Shown: piece after piece, positions 16,012 to 27,156 of the stretch
Numbering within the stretch: the first letter of the stretch is position 1
Layout: each line of letters begins with the position of its first letter
Program-made: the position numbers and the translations under genes
Source of the DNA: Ensifer sp. IC3342
GTDB taxonomy: Bacteria; Pseudomonadota; Alphaproteobacteria; Rhizobiales; Rhizobiaceae
Assembly (NCBI RefSeq): GCF_020193655.1
Contig: NZ_JADYVE010000007.1
Span: 186,001 to 250,000, forward strand
DNA length: 64,000 nt
Direction: 5' to 3'
Notes under the pieces: generated by a model
The model's database searches: none
Told to the model about the DNA's origin: nothing
The model's input: only the letters and a program-made list of their open reading frames with translations

Positions 16012-17636
16012 GCGTCTTTGCCTTCGCGCGCGCCGTCCTCTCCCGCCGTGCCGAGCACGGCGAGGATCAGGCAAATGAGGCCGAGCAGCAACGCAAGTCC
16101 CGCAGCGTCGCCGGTGCGGTAGCTTCCCATGCGGCTGTAGAGCAGCCACGGCAAGGTCGTCATATCCTGCGATCCGAACAGGGCCACCGCTCCAAGATCG
16201 CCGAGGGACAGGGCCATGGCGAAAGAGAAGGCCATGAGGAGGGGCTTGCGCAGCGGCGGCCAGTCGATCCATCGCAGGCGATGAAAGCCCGCGATACCGA
16301 GGCTCGCCGCCAGTCGATCCGTGCGTGCTGCGTGGGTGGCCATTGCCGGAGCGAGGACGCGGTGGACGAAGGGAAGCGCCATCAGCGCATTGATGGCGAT
16401 GACGACGGCCGGCGCAAAACGCGCGACATCGCCGTACGGACGCAACAGCAGGAACCAGCCTGCACCGAGAACGACTGGCGGCACCAACAGAACGAGGGAG
16501 GTGCTGGCGTCGATCGTGCCGGCAAACCCGCGGGCGGCGGCTCCCGTCTGCCGTCGCCGCAAGGTAACCTGCTGCGCGCGGATCATCACGGCGGTCACGC
16601 CAACGGATATGGTGGCCGAAAGCAGGGCAATCGCAATACTGGTGGCGAACGCATGGTGGACGGCAGCGTCGCGGGCGAGCCTCGGCAAATCCGCCTGCAG
16701 GCCGGAATAGGCGATCGCGGCGAACGGCAGTCCAACGAAGACGAGCGCAAGGATGAGCCAGAGCCCGTCGGTGAGGCGCGACCGTCCGCTCACGCCGTCG
16801 AACCGCCTTATTGCCTTGCCTGTCGTTTCGCTTTCGGGTGGTGGCGGCGCCAAGACCTTCAGAACGAGAAGCAGAGCACCCGTGAGCGCGATCTGAAGTG
16901 TGGAAAGGGCGATCGCGCGCGGCGGGTCGAAATCGAAGCGTAGCGCCTGATAGATCGCCACTTCGATCGTGCTTGCCGCTGGTCCGCCGCCGAGCGTCAG
17001 CACGAGCGTGAAGCTGGTGGCGCAGAGCATGAAGATGAGACCGGCGATGCCCGGCAATAGCCCGCGGATCGCCGGCCATTCGATGAAGCGGAAGATTGCG
17101 GCCGAGGGCATGCCGAGATTGGCGACGGTGCGCCAGTATTCCCCCGGAATTCGCTCGATCCCGGCAAGCATCAACCGCGCAGCGAGCGGCATGTTGAAGA
17201 AGACGTGGGCAAGAAGGATGCCGAAGAGCCCATAGATGCTGACCGGGTCGTTGAGCCCGATCGCGACGAGGACGGTATTGAGCAAGCCCTGCCGGCCCCA
17301 GACCTCAATGAGACCGAGCGCTGCGACGAGCGCGGGCAGGCCGAGCGGCAGCGCCATCAGCCGAAGCAGCCAGATGCGGCCGGGAAAGCTCGCCTGACGG
17401 GCGAGCGCGCGCGCCACCGGCACTGCGAACAGGATGGAGAGGATCGTCGAGAGGCTCGCCTGAAGCAGCGTGAAGCGGGTGACGCGCCAGACATAGGCAT
17501 CGAATGGGGCGCCGGCGTAGCCGCCGCCCGACTGGGCGGGAAGCGCGACGATGGCGAGGGCGACGAACAGCAGAACGCCGCCGAGGCCGAAGGCTCCGGC
17601 GGCAATCGTCATCCGTCTTTCGGCCGCACCGGACAA
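16008..17636 (-). CDS. thiP: thiamine ABC transporter, permease
   Basis: 542-residue inner-membrane protein with about twelve membrane segments in two homologous halves, each with a BPD-type EAA loop (for example GIERIPGEYWRTVANLGMPSAAIFRF in the first half and LAASLGIAGFHRLRWIDWPPL in the second). This fused-permease design is characteristic of ThiP. The start is a TTG at 17636, eight bases after the thiB stop; an ATG eight codons later (17612) is an alternative. It overlaps thiQ by 4 bases. Regulated with thiB by the upstream riboswitch. Confidence 0.92.
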   Translation of the reverse strand: MSGAAERRMTIAAGAFGLGGVLLFVALAIVALPAQSGGGYAGAPFDAYVWRVTRFTLLQASLSTILSILFAVPVARALARQASFPGRIWLLRLMALPLGLPALVAALGLIEVWGRQGLLNTVLVAIGLNDPVSIYGLFGILLAHVFFNMPLAARLMLAGIERIPGEYWRTVANLGMPSAAIFRFIEWPAIRGLLPGIAGLIFMLCATSFTLVLTLGGGPAASTIEVAIYQALRFDFDPPRAIALSTLQIALTGALLLVLKVLAPPPPESETTGKAIRRFDGVSGRSRLTDGLWLILALVFVGLPFAAIAYSGLQADLPRLARDAAVHHAFATSIAIALLSATISVGVTAVMIRAQQVTLRRRQTGAAARGFAGTIDASTSLVLLVPPVVLGAGWFLLLRPYGDVARFAPAVVIAINALMALPFVHRVLAPAMATHAARTDRLAASLGIAGFHRLRWIDWPPLRKPLLMAFSFAMALSLGDLGAVALFGSQDMTTLPWLLYSRMGSYRTGDAAGLALLLGLICLILAVLGTAGEDGAREGKDA

Positions 17637-17643
17637 GCCTGCC

Positions 17644-18663
17644 TCAGTTCTTGCTCATGGCCGCGAGCCATTCGTCGATCCAGGCCTTGCGGTTGGCGAA
17701 GACCTCCTCGGAAGACATCAGGAATGTCTTTTCCGGGGTGACGAGCTTGCCGAAGGCGTCCGGCAGGGGTTCCTTGGTTGCCGCAACCGGCATCATCCAG
17801 TTGGTCGTCGGAATGATCGACTGGAATTCCGGGCCGGTCATGAACGCCAGAAACTTCTTGGCGAGTTCCTGTTCCTTCGCGTTCTTGGTCACGCCAGCCA
17901 CCTCGATCTGGATGTAGTGGCCCTCGGCGAAGGGCGCGGCCTGATAGCGTTCGGTGTTTTCCGCCACCATGTGGTAGGCCGGCGAAGTGGTGTAGGACAG
18001 CACCATCGGCGCTTCGCCCTTGGTAAAGAGGCCGTAGGCTTCCGACCAGCCGGGGGTCACGGTCAGCACCCGATCCTTGAGCTTGGCCCAGGCGGCGGCC
18101 GCCTCATCGCCATAGACCGATTTTACCCAGAGCAGCAGACCGAGGCCCGGTGTCGAGGTGCGCGGATCCTCGATGACGATCTTTTGCGACGGATCGCCGT
18201 CTACCAGTTCCTTCAGGCTCTTCGGCGGGTTCTTCAGCGTCTCGGTGTCATAGATCACGGCGAAATGGCCGTAGTCATAGGGAACGAAGGTGTCGTCGGA
18301 GAAGCCGCCCGGGACCTTCAAGGCTGCGGTGTCGAGACCGTGCGGGGCGAAGAAGCCCGTCGCCTTGGCTTCCGCGACGAGGTTGGTGTCGAGGCCGAGC
18401 ACGATGTCCGCCTTCGACTGCTCGCCTTCGAGCTTCAGTCGCGTCAGAAGTTCGACGCCGTCGGCGACGCCGACATAATTGACGTCGCAGCCGCAGGTTT
18501 TCTCGAAGGCCTCGGCGACTTTCCCGCCAGGCCCCCATTCACTGATGAAACTCTCATAGGTGTAGATCGTCAGCGTCTTTTCGGCGGCACTGGCGCCGAA
18601 CGGCAAAGCTGCAACGATCGCCGTAATCGCCAACCGGCGAAGCAGTTTGGTGTAAATGGGCAT
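17644..18663 (-). CDS. thiB: thiamine ABC transporter, periplasmic binding protein
   Basis: About 339 residues. A signal peptide ([16 protein letters not shown], cleavage likely at ASA-AE) is followed by a type II solute-binding fold starting [19 protein letters not shown]. That start, with YGHFAVIYD and [11 protein letters not shown], is typical of ThiB. It captures thiamine, TMP or TPP for ThiPQ. ATG 18663 lies 8 bases after gagg; a GTG three codons earlier (18672) is less well placed. It is the first gene after the TPP riboswitch. Confidence 0.93.
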   Translation of the reverse strand: MPIYTKLLRRLAITAIVAALPFGASAAEKTLTIYTYESFISEWGPGGKVAEAFEKTCGCDVNYVGVADGVELLTRLKLEGEQSKADIVLGLDTNLVAEAKATGFFAPHGLDTAALKVPGGFSDDTFVPYDYGHFAVIYDTETLKNPPKSLKELVDGDPSQKIVIEDPRTSTPGLGLLLWVKSVYGDEAAAAWAKLKDRVLTVTPGWSEAYGLFTKGEAPMVLSYTTSPAYHMVAENTERYQAAPFAEGHYIQIEVAGVTKNAKEQELAKKFLAFMTGPEFQSIIPTTNWMMPVAATKEPLPDAFGKLVTPEKTFLMSSEEVFANRKAWIDEWLAAMSKN

Positions 18664-18726
18664 GACGGGCACCTCTCTCCCCTCTTGTTGATGTTGCGGG
18701 AAAAGGGCGCATCGGTCCGATCGCTT

Positions 18727-18820
18727 CTAATCCCTCCGCCGGTATGAGCCGGATCAGGTTCCGCGGGTTGGCTTGAGCCTCTCAGCCTTGGTTCCGCAAG
18801 CGGACCGAAGGCACCCCGTT
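18727..18820 (-). promoter_or_regulatory. TPP (THI-box) riboswitch
   Basis: Read on the minus strand it contains acggggtgcc, ggctgagagg, acccgcggaacctgatccgg, ctcataccggcg and gagggatt in order. These are the conserved elements of the thiamine pyrophosphate aptamer. It ends about 60 bases before the thiB start. That spacing fits repression of thiBPQ when TPP is abundant, probably by masking the ribosome site; no clear terminator stem was seen. Confidence 0.95.
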
Positions 18821-18942
18821 AGAGCAGCAAAAGATTTAGCTTTCGGCGGCAGGTCTGGCAAGCAGGGTTTCGCGGGAAAAATTTGCCGTCCAAGCCATCT
18901 GCGCTATTAGACCAAACGATTGTCGGCGACGTTTGTTCGCCG

Positions 18943-19039
18943 CCGCATGTTTCCTCAAGTCTTGGCCGATTTGAGGATGTAGACATGCAGTAATTCAAAG
19001 TGGGATGGCGCGCGTCCGATTGAACGCGTGGCACTGCAG
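18943..19039. repeat. ABC-like palindromic mosaic element, copy 4
   Basis: ccgcatgtttcctcaag...atttgaggatgtagacatgcag hairpin, then taattcaaagt, then gcgcgtccgattgaacgcg with tggcactgcag. It ends 17 bases before the ATG of the GNAT gene and would form its 5' leader. Confidence 0.75.
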
Positions 19040-19055
19040 CGGGGAGGCTTTTCTC

Positions 19056-19541
19056 ATGCCAGACATGCTTGTTCGTCTCTATGCCTTGCCGGAAAGGCGC
19101 GCTTCCCGGCTCGGCCCTGGCATCGGAATTCGCCGGGCGATGGCTGCGGAACGCAGGATCGTGCTCGCCTGGATCGAAGAACGGTTCGGCGCCGGTTGGG
19201 CGGGTGAGGCGGAGGCCGCCTTCTCGTCGACGCCGACCAGGATCCATGTCGCTGTTCACGAGGACCGGATCGTCGGTTTCGCCTGCCACGACGTGACGGC
19301 GCTCGGTTTCTTCGGGCCGATGGGCGTCGACGGGGCGATGCGCGGTCAGGGGATCGGCGAGGCGCTGCTTATCGAAAGCCTGATGGCGATGCGCGCCGCC
19401 GGCTACGGCTATGCCGTCATCGGCGGTGTCGGGCCCGCGGATTTCTACGCCCGCACCGTTGGCGCGGTGGAGATAGCGGATTCGACGCCCGGCATTTATG
19501 CCGGTATGCTTTTCCCCGGCGAAACTCCGCCGGAAAGCTGA
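19056..19541 (+). CDS. GNAT-family N-acetyltransferase
   Basis: 161 residues. The acetyl-CoA binding motif is MRGQGIGEALLIESLMAMRAAGYGYAVIGG, preceded by the substrate-side strand VAVHEDRIVGFACHD. The substrate is unknown; the C-terminal GPADFYARTVGAVEI resembles small-molecule or N-terminal acetyltransferases. Start at ATG 19056: the 17 in-frame codons before it are translated from repeat copy 4 and are unlikely to be native. It is separated from thiN by 97 bases on the same strand; no link to thiamine is evident beyond position. Confidence 0.85.
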   Translation: MPDMLVRLYALPERRASRLGPGIGIRRAMAAERRIVLAWIEERFGAGWAGEAEAAFSSTPTRIHVAVHEDRIVGFACHDVTALGFFGPMGVDGAMRGQGIGEALLIESLMAMRAAGYGYAVIGGVGPADFYARTVGAVEIADSTPGIYAGMLFPGETPPES

Positions 19542-19638
19542 TCGCGAGCGATCGAACCGCCGAAAAGCGCAGCCTTTGCTGCCGCAAATGGCTTTCGGCC
19601 TTTTCCTTTGTCATTTGTTTGCGCTATGGGCTTCTGCC

Positions 19639-20269
19639 ATGGCCCAACAGACCTTCACCATCCTTCTCGGCGGCACGCTCATCCGCACCGAGCGGCTTGC
19701 GAGCCAGCTTTCCGGCAGTCGCTTCATCGCGGCTGACGGCGGTATGCGCCATGCGAAGGCGCTTGGTGTCGTTCCGGAGCTTTGGGTCGGCGACTTCGAT
19801 TCGACCGACGACGCATTGCTGGCCGCATTCGCCGAGGTGCCGCGCGAGCGCTACCCGGCAGCGAAGAACGCAACAGATGGCGAGATCGGAGTCGAGGCGG
19901 CGCTCGCGCGGGGCGCAACGTCGCTGATCTTCGTCGGTGCCCTTGGCGGCACCAGAAGCGACCATGCCTTCCTGCATCTGCTGCGCGCCGTGGCGATCGC
20001 CGAAGAAGGGTTGCCGGTGCTGATGACCTCCGGCGAGGAGGAAGCCTATCCCTTGCTGCCGGGTTCTGAGGAGATCGATCTACCCAAAGGCAGCCTCTTC
20101 TCTATCCTCGGGCTCAGCGCACTTTCTGGCCTTTCCATCGAAAATGCGCGATATCCGCTCGACGATTTCGCGCTGCCTTTCGGCTCGTCTCGGACAATCT
20201 CCAACATTGCGGAGGGGCCAGTCCGCTTTTCCCTGAAATCCGGCCGGGCGATCATCCTCGCCCGCCCCA

Positions 20270-20289
<20 letters not shown>
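19639..20289 (+). CDS. thiN: thiamine pyrophosphokinase (thiamine diphosphokinase)
   Basis: 216 residues. It transfers pyrophosphate from ATP to thiamine, giving TPP. The catalytic domain shows FIAADGGMRHA, ELWVGDFDST (the conserved GDFDS motif), YPAAKNATDGEIGVEAAL (the metal/ATP-binding TD.E motif) and GALGGTRSDHAFLHLL, followed by the small TPK beta domain (SRTISNIAEGPVRFSLKSGRAIIL). It completes a salvage pair with the divergent thiBPQ importer. It overlaps or abuts the ABC-F gene, with which it is probably co-transcribed. Start at ATG 19639, because upstream in-frame residues are not family-like. Confidence 0.93.
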
Positions 20290-22120
<1,831 letters not shown>

Positions 22121-22127
22121 GGTCGCC

Positions 22128-22172
22128 GGGATGAGAGCAGGGGCTTGATCCCGGCTTCTTGCTCATCCCCCA
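22128..22172. terminator. inverted repeat after the ABC-F gene
   Basis: gggatgag...ctcatccc (8-base arms, about 27-base loop) directly after the stop codon, with no T run. It could be a weak terminator or a repeat fragment. Confidence 0.35.
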
Positions 22173-22185
22173 CGTTGAACGCGTC

Positions 22186-22220
22186 CAGGGAATATGATAA
22201 GGAAAACTTACTATTCCCTG
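22186..22220. promoter_or_regulatory. putative MarR operator
   Basis: Perfect 9-base inverted repeat cagggaata (22186-22194) / tattccctg (22212-22220). An offset inner palindrome taag-gaaaa-ctta lies at 22198-22210. It ends 12 bases before the marR ATG, in the only long AT-rich stretch near the gene, so it is a good candidate for autoregulation. Confidence 0.6.
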
Positions 22221-22232
22221 TGAACGATTGAA

Positions 22233-22724
22233 ATGCCGAGAAAACTTGAATCTGAAACGATCGGGATCCTGCTCAACGACGTCTCCCGGCTGCTCCGCGC
22301 CGCCTTCGATCGCAAGATCAACGCGATGCAGCTCGGGATAACGCCGGGCGAGGCGCGCACGCTGATCCAGGTCGCCACAACGGAAGGTATTAAGCAGGCG
22401 GAAATCGCCACCCGCATGGGTATCGAGCCAATGACGCTCTCGGCCTATCTCGATCGCCTGGAGGCGCTGGGGCTCGTCGCGCGGGTGCCGGATCCGGCCG
22501 ACCGACGTGCCAAGAACGTCGTCGTCAGCGACCGGGCCGATCCGCTGATCGACGAGATGATGGCGGGCCTGCGCGAGATGATGGGCGCCTATACTGAGGG
22601 ACTGGGCGAGGGGGGGCTGGAATTGCTGCGTGGCAATCTCCGGGTCCTGCGCGACAACCTTCGCCGGCTCGATCCCTGCCTTGCCGGCAAGGAAAGCAAT
22701 CGGGAAAAAGGGGCGGCCGAATGA
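22233..22724 (+). CDS. MarR-family transcriptional regulator
   Basis: 163 residues. The winged helix is clear (ITPGEARTLIQVATTEGIKQAEIATRMGIEPMTLSAYLDRLEALGLVARVPDPADRRAKNVVVSD, with the DRR wing motif), and dimerisation helices lie at each end. Its stop overlaps the start of the MFS gene (ATGA), so it very likely represses its own operon until a toxic ligand binds. The inverted repeat at 22186-22220 is the likely binding site. The ligand is unknown. Confidence 0.9.
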   Translation: MPRKLESETIGILLNDVSRLLRAAFDRKINAMQLGITPGEARTLIQVATTEGIKQAEIATRMGIEPMTLSAYLDRLEALGLVARVPDPADRRAKNVVVSDRADPLIDEMMAGLREMMGAYTEGLGEGGLELLRGNLRVLRDNLRRLDPCLAGKESNREKGAAE

Positions 22725-23959
22725 CGCTCAGGATGAGCGAGCGGCGCACGAGCATCATCGGCGCGTTCCTGGTGGCACTCGGCCCGGTTTCGATGGCGCT
22801 CTATACGCCGGCGATGCCGGAACTCGTTCGCGCCTTCGCCACCAGCGAAGCGGCGATCAAGATGACGCTGTCGCTCTATTTCGGCGGCTTCGCCTTCGCC
22901 CAACTCGTCTCGGGCACGCTCTCCGACGTTATCGGCCGCCGCTCGTCGACGCTGATCTTCATGGCGATCTATCTCGCCGGCAGCCTGATGGCGGCCTTCG
23001 CTCCCTCGGTCGGCGTGTTGCTGGCCGGGCGCCTGGTGCAGGGGGTCGGCGCCTCCGTCGGCATGACGGTGGCGCGCGCCATCGTGCGCGACCAGTTCAC
23101 CGGCACCCCCGCCGCGCGCATCATGAACATGATCGGCATGATGCTGGCGCTCGGTCCGGCGGTTTCGCCGACGCTCGGCGGCATCGCGCTCGGCCTTTTC
23201 GGCTGGCAGTCGATCTTCTTCCTGATGGTAGGCTTCGCCATGATGGCTTGCTTCACCGTGCAGTTCTTCATGGTGGAAACGGTGACGCCGGACCGTAGCA
23301 AGGGGCGCTTGCGGCCGATCCTCAGGGCTTATGGCGAACTGCTGTCGGACAGTCGCTTCGTGTCCTCGACGTTTGTGATCGCCGGTGCTGTCGGCGCGCT
23401 TTACGCGTGGGCGACCATGCTGCCCTTCGTGCTGATCGGGCAAGTGGGCCTGACGCCGACCGAGTTTGGGGTCGGCATGCTGATGCAGTCTGGACTCTTC
23501 TTCTCCGGCACCGTCACGGTGCGGCTCCTGATGCGGCGTTTCACGCCGCAGGCGCTCGTGCCTGCTGGCCTCGCCTTCATCGGTATGGCTAGCCTTGTCC
23601 TCTCCGTCGCCATGCATGCGCTCGAGCCGACCTTCCTCTCGGTGATGGCGCCGGTCGGCATCTACGCTTTCGGCATCGCTTTTGTGATGCCCTACATGAT
23701 GACAGCCTGCATGGTGCCCTTCCCGCATATCGCCGGCACGGCATCGGCCATGATGGGCTTCATCCAGATGAGCTCGGGGCTCATTGGCGGGGCGCTCGCC
23801 GCTCTCGTCGGCGCCCCGGCGCTGGCGCTCGGCACGATCATTCCGGGTTTCGGTCTCATCTCGATATCGAGCTATTTCTGGTATCGAAGGACCGTGCGCT
23901 TGAGGCCGCTCATCGCGCCGACGGCCGCGGAGACGCCGTTTCGCAAAGCGGCGGAATAG
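22721..23959 (+). CDS. Bcr/CflA-type MFS drug efflux transporter
   Basis: 412 residues with about twelve membrane segments. MFS motif A appears as SGTLSDVIGRRSS after the second segment, and the drug:proton antiporter motif C region is around GPAVSPTLGG. The N-terminal SMALYTPAMPELVRAFATSEAAIKMTLSLYFGGFAFAQL is typical of the Bcr/CflA branch (bicyclomycin, chloramphenicol and related compounds). Co-transcribed with the upstream MarR regulator (4-base overlap). The substrate cannot be read from the sequence. Confidence 0.88.
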   Translation: MTLRMSERRTSIIGAFLVALGPVSMALYTPAMPELVRAFATSEAAIKMTLSLYFGGFAFAQLVSGTLSDVIGRRSSTLIFMAIYLAGSLMAAFAPSVGVLLAGRLVQGVGASVGMTVARAIVRDQFTGTPAARIMNMIGMMLALGPAVSPTLGGIALGLFGWQSIFFLMVGFAMMACFTVQFFMVETVTPDRSKGRLRPILRAYGELLSDSRFVSSTFVIAGAVGALYAWATMLPFVLIGQVGLTPTEFGVGMLMQSGLFFSGTVTVRLLMRRFTPQALVPAGLAFIGMASLVLSVAMHALEPTFLSVMAPVGIYAFGIAFVMPYMMTACMVPFPHIAGTASAMMGFIQMSSGLIGGALAALVGAPALALGTIIPGFGLISISSYFWYRRTVRLRPLIAPTAAETPFRKAAE

Positions 23960-23989
23960 AGCGGGGTCAGACGCGCGGCTCTAGCCACG

Positions 23990-24025
23990 AAAAACCCGCG
24001 GCAGATTGCTCCGCCGCGGGTTTCG
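23990..24025 (-). terminator. bidirectional terminator between argG and the MFS gene
   Basis: Stem aaacccgcggc/gccgcgggttt with a 10-base loop. On the minus strand it is followed by a T run, 17 bases after the argG stop. It also serves the converging MFS transcript. Confidence 0.85.
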
Positions 24026-24041
24026 TCTGAAATGCCAGTCC

Positions 24042-25259
24042 TTAACGGTTACGCGCGGCAAGCGTGCGCAGGCGCAGCGCATTGAGCTTGATGAAGCCGG
24101 CGGCGTCCTTCTGGTCGTAGGCACCCTGGTCGTCCTCGAAGGTAACGAGCTTGTCGGAATAGAGCGACTTTGCGCTCTCGCGCCCGGTGACCATGACGTT
24201 GCCCTTGTAGAGCTTCAGCGTCACTTCGCCTTCGACGTGCTCCTGGCTCTTGTCGATCGCCGCCTGCAGCATCTCGCGTTCCGGCGAGAACCAGAAGCCG
24301 TAATAGATGAGCTCGGCATAGCGCGGCATCAGCTCGTCCTTCAAGTGCGCGGCGCCGCGGTCGAGCGTGATGCTCTCGATCGCGCGGTGCGCCGCTAGAA
24401 GGATGGTGCCGCCGGGGGTCTCGTAGACGCCGCGCGATTTCATGCCGACGAAGCGGTTTTCGACGAGGTCGATGCGGCCGATGCCGTTGTCGCGGCCATA
24501 TTCATTGAGCTTGGCGAGCAGCGTCGCCGGCGACATGCGCACGCCGTTGATCGAAACCGCGTCGCCCCGCTCGAAGCCGACCTTGATGATAGTGGCCTTG
24601 TCCGGTGCGGCTTCCGGCGAGATCGTGCGCATATGCACGTATTCCGGCGCTTCCTGTGCCGGGTCTTCCAGCACCTTGCCCTCGGAGGAGGAATGCAGGA
24701 GGTTGGCATCGACGGAGAAGGGCGCTTCGCCCTTCTTGTCCTTGGCGACCGGGATCTGGTGCTTCTCGGCGAATTCGAGGAGTTCCGTGCGGCTCTTGAA
24801 CGACCAGTCGCGCCAGGGCGCGATGATCTTGATGTCCGGGTTCAAGGCATAGGCCGACAGCTCGAAGCGAACTTGGTCGTTGCCCTTGCCGGTGGCGCCA
24901 TGGGCGATCGCATCGGCGCCGGTCTTCTTGGCGATGTCGATCAGGTGCTTGGAGATCAGCGGACGGGCGATCGAGGTGCCGAGCAGGTAAACGCCCTCAT
25001 AGACGGCATTGGCGCGGAACATCGGGAAGACGAAGTCGCGCACGAACTCCTCGCGCACGTCCTCGATATAGATTTCCTTGATGCCGAGCATTTCGGCCTT
25101 CTTGCGCGCCGGCTCCAGTTCCTCGCCCTGGCCGAGATCTGCGGTGAAGGTCACCACTTCGGCGCCGAGTTCCGTTTGCAGCCACTTGAGTATGATCGAG
25201 GTGTCGAGACCGCCGGAATAGGCGAGAACGACCTTCTTCACGTCTTTATGCGATGCCAT
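24042..25259 (-). CDS. argG: argininosuccinate synthase
   Basis: 405 residues; joins citrulline and aspartate using ATP in arginine synthesis. The N-type ATP pyrophosphatase loop is [18 protein letters not shown], followed by [32 protein letters not shown] and the C-terminal [25 protein letters not shown]. The ATG at 25259 begins [17 protein letters not shown]; 29 upstream in-frame codons lack similarity. A single gene with its own terminator. Confidence 0.96.
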   Translation of the reverse strand: MASHKDVKKVVLAYSGGLDTSIILKWLQTELGAEVVTFTADLGQGEELEPARKKAEMLGIKEIYIEDVREEFVRDFVFPMFRANAVYEGVYLLGTSIARPLISKHLIDIAKKTGADAIAHGATGKGNDQVRFELSAYALNPDIKIIAPWRDWSFKSRTELLEFAEKHQIPVAKDKKGEAPFSVDANLLHSSSEGKVLEDPAQEAPEYVHMRTISPEAAPDKATIIKVGFERGDAVSINGVRMSPATLLAKLNEYGRDNGIGRIDLVENRFVGMKSRGVYETPGGTILLAAHRAIESITLDRGAAHLKDELMPRYAELIYYGFWFSPEREMLQAAIDKSQEHVEGEVTLKLYKGNVMVTGRESAKSLYSDKLVTFEDDQGAYDQKDAAGFIKLNALRLRTLAARNR

Positions 25260-25484
25260 GGTTTCTGTCCGTCTGCTTGCTCTGGGAGAGCGGCAATGCC
25301 GCGTGCAAAATCTGCGGCACTTTAGCCAGAACTTGAAGGGATACAAGCATTACAGCGGGGCCCGGCGAAAATTGACCCGCAAGGAGACCTCGCGGCAGCC
25401 GGTATCACGAGCGGACAGAGGAATCCGCTGGCAAAAAAGCCTGTCCGGCGGTATCACCGGCAATCAGCTCATTGAGGAATTCGC

Positions 25485-26126
25485 ATGGACTTCGTGCCCA
25501 GCCTGCCGACGCTGCTTACCTTTGCCGCTGCCAGCCTGCTTCTTGCGGCGACGCCCGGACCGGACATGACGCTTTCGATCAGCCGTTCCCTGGCTCAAGG
25601 GAGGAAGGCCGCGCTCTTCGTCGTGCTTGGCACCGGGCTCGGCATCGTCGTGCACACGATGCTCGTCGCCTTTGGCATTTCGGCGCTTATCACCGCGTCG
25701 CCGACCGCATTCATGGTGCTGAAAACCGGTGGTGCTGCCTATCTCTTCTGGCTCGCCCTCCAGGCAATACGCCACGGCTCGACACTCTCGGTGAAGAAGA
25801 TCGAGGGAGCGAAGGGAACGGCCGTCTCGAACGTCGCAACCGGCTTCTGGGTGAACATTCTCAACCCGAAGGTCGTGATCTTCTTCATGACCTTCCTGCC
25901 GCAGTTCGTCAGCGCTAACGATCCGTCGGTGACAGGCAAGTTGCTGTTCCTCGGCTTCTTCTTCATCGTCCTCGGCATGCCTGTGAACGCGATGGTGGTG
26001 CTTGCCGCCGATTGGCTTGCCGCCTGGCTGCAGAAGAACAAGCGCTTCATGCGCGCCCTCGACTTCAGCTTTGCCGGTGTCTTCTCGGTCTTTGCGGTCA
26101 AGATCTTCGTGACCCAGGCGCGGTGA
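25485..26126 (+). CDS. LysE/RhtB-family amino-acid exporter
   Basis: 213 residues with about six membrane segments. The LysE signature is at the N-terminus (LLLAATPGPDMTLSISRSLAQGRKAALFVVLGTGLG), followed by KTGGAAYLFWLALQAIR and FWVNILNPKVVIFFMTFLPQFV, the conserved NPK segment. Members export basic or hydroxy amino acids, homoserine lactones or similar metabolites. It lies next to argG but divergently, which is weak evidence for a link to arginine. No regulator gene is adjacent. Confidence 0.88.
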   Translation: MDFVPSLPTLLTFAAASLLLAATPGPDMTLSISRSLAQGRKAALFVVLGTGLGIVVHTMLVAFGISALITASPTAFMVLKTGGAAYLFWLALQAIRHGSTLSVKKIEGAKGTAVSNVATGFWVNILNPKVVIFFMTFLPQFVSANDPSVTGKLLFLGFFFIVLGMPVNAMVVLAADWLAAWLQKNKRFMRALDFSFAGVFSVFAVKIFVTQAR

Positions 26127-26149
26127 GATACGCGGCGACTGGTTTTTGC

Positions 26150-26332
26150 CCCTCATCTGCCTGCCGGCGTTTTCTCCCCGCAGGCGGGAGAAGACACAAG
26201 CTGCGAGCTCCCAGTCCTCTCCACTCAAAGGCTGACTTTCATCGGGCCACAGGTATGAGCGGCAACGTCGCGGGCGTGCGCTCTTCTCCCGGTGCAAACG
26301 GGGAGAAGATGCCGGCAGGCAGATGAGGGGCG
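26150..26332. repeat. RIME-like palindromic repeat, copy 2 (long inverted arrangement)
   Basis: cccctcatctgcctgccgg on the left is matched by ccggcaggcagatgagggg on the right, with ttctccccgcaggcgggagaa and ttctcccggtgcaaacggggagaa nested inside. It spans the whole gap between the converging LysE and ABC transporter genes. Confidence 0.75.
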
Positions 26333-26361
26333 ATGACGGCGGAAAGGGCCGACGTGGCGGC

Positions 26362-27156
26362 TCAGCCGATTAGCAGCGCATCGTCGTCCAGCGTCTGGCC
26401 GCGGATGCGGCGGAACATGGCGATGAGGTCCTCGACCTGCAGCGTCTTGCGGCTGTCGCCGGCGACATCGAGCACGATCTCGCCGCTGTGAAGCATGATC
26501 GTGCGGTGGCCGTAGTCGAGCGCCTGGCGCATCGAATGGGTGACCATCATCGTCGTCAGCTTGCGCTCGGTGACGATCTTCTGCGTCAAGTTCATGACGA
26601 ATTCCGCCATGCCCGGATCGAGCGCCGCAGTGTGCTCGTCTAGAAGCAGAACTTCCGATCCGGCAAGTGTGGCCATCACCAGCGAAACGGCCTGCCTCTG
26701 GCCACCCGACAGGAGGTCCATGCGGTCGCCGAGGCGGTTTTCGAGCCCGAGATTGAGTTCGGCGATCCGCTCGCGGAAATGCTCGCGACGTTTCGCGCCG
26801 AGCGCCGGCGTCAGGCCGCGGCTTTCGCCGCGCCTGGCGGCAAGCGCGAGGTTTTCCTCGATCGAGAGCGTGCCGCAACTGCCGGTGAGCGGATCCTGGA
26901 ACACGCGCGCAACGAGGCCGGCGCGCGCCGCCGTTCCCTTGCGGGTGACGTCCGTGTGCCCGATCGTCACCTCGCCTTCGCTCGGCAGGACATCTCCGGC
27001 GAGCACACCGAGCAGCGTCGATTTGCCGGCTCCGTTCGAGCCGATCACAGTGACAAAGGAACCCTGCTCGATCGTCAGGCTTACGCCGTTCAGCGCCTGC
27101 TTCTGCAAGGGTGTGCCCTTGCCGAAAACGACCTTGATGTTCTTGACGCTGATCAT
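26362..27156 (-). CDS. ABC transporter ATP-binding protein (TrpZ-like)
   Basis: 264 residues. Walker A is GSNGAGKST, the Q-loop region is VARVFQDPLTGSCGTLSIEENLALA, the signature is LSGGQRQAVSLVMA, Walker B is LLLDEHTAALD and the switch is MVTHSMRQALDYG. The DEHTAALDP wording and the partner proteins match the ATPases of TrpXYZ-type importers (binding protein PF04392, permease related to branched-chain systems). It overlaps the permease gene by 4 bases. It is the last gene of a three-gene operon. Confidence 0.88.
   Translation of the reverse strand: MISVKNIKVVFGKGTPLQKQALNGVSLTIEQGSFVTVIGSNGAGKSTLLGVLAGDVLPSEGEVTIGHTDVTRKGTAARAGLVARVFQDPLTGSCGTLSIEENLALAARRGESRGLTPALGAKRREHFRERIAELNLGLENRLGDRMDLLSGGQRQAVSLVMATLAGSEVLLLDEHTAALDPGMAEFVMNLTQKIVTERKLTTMMVTHSMRQALDYGHRTIMLHSGEIVLDVAGDSRKTLQVEDLIAMFRRIRGQTLDDDALLIG

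Noticed and set aside
16012..17079. Extension of thiQ to nearly 600 residues
   Set aside because: It runs through thiP in another frame; the ATG overlapping the thiP stop begins the ABC domain and gives the normal length.
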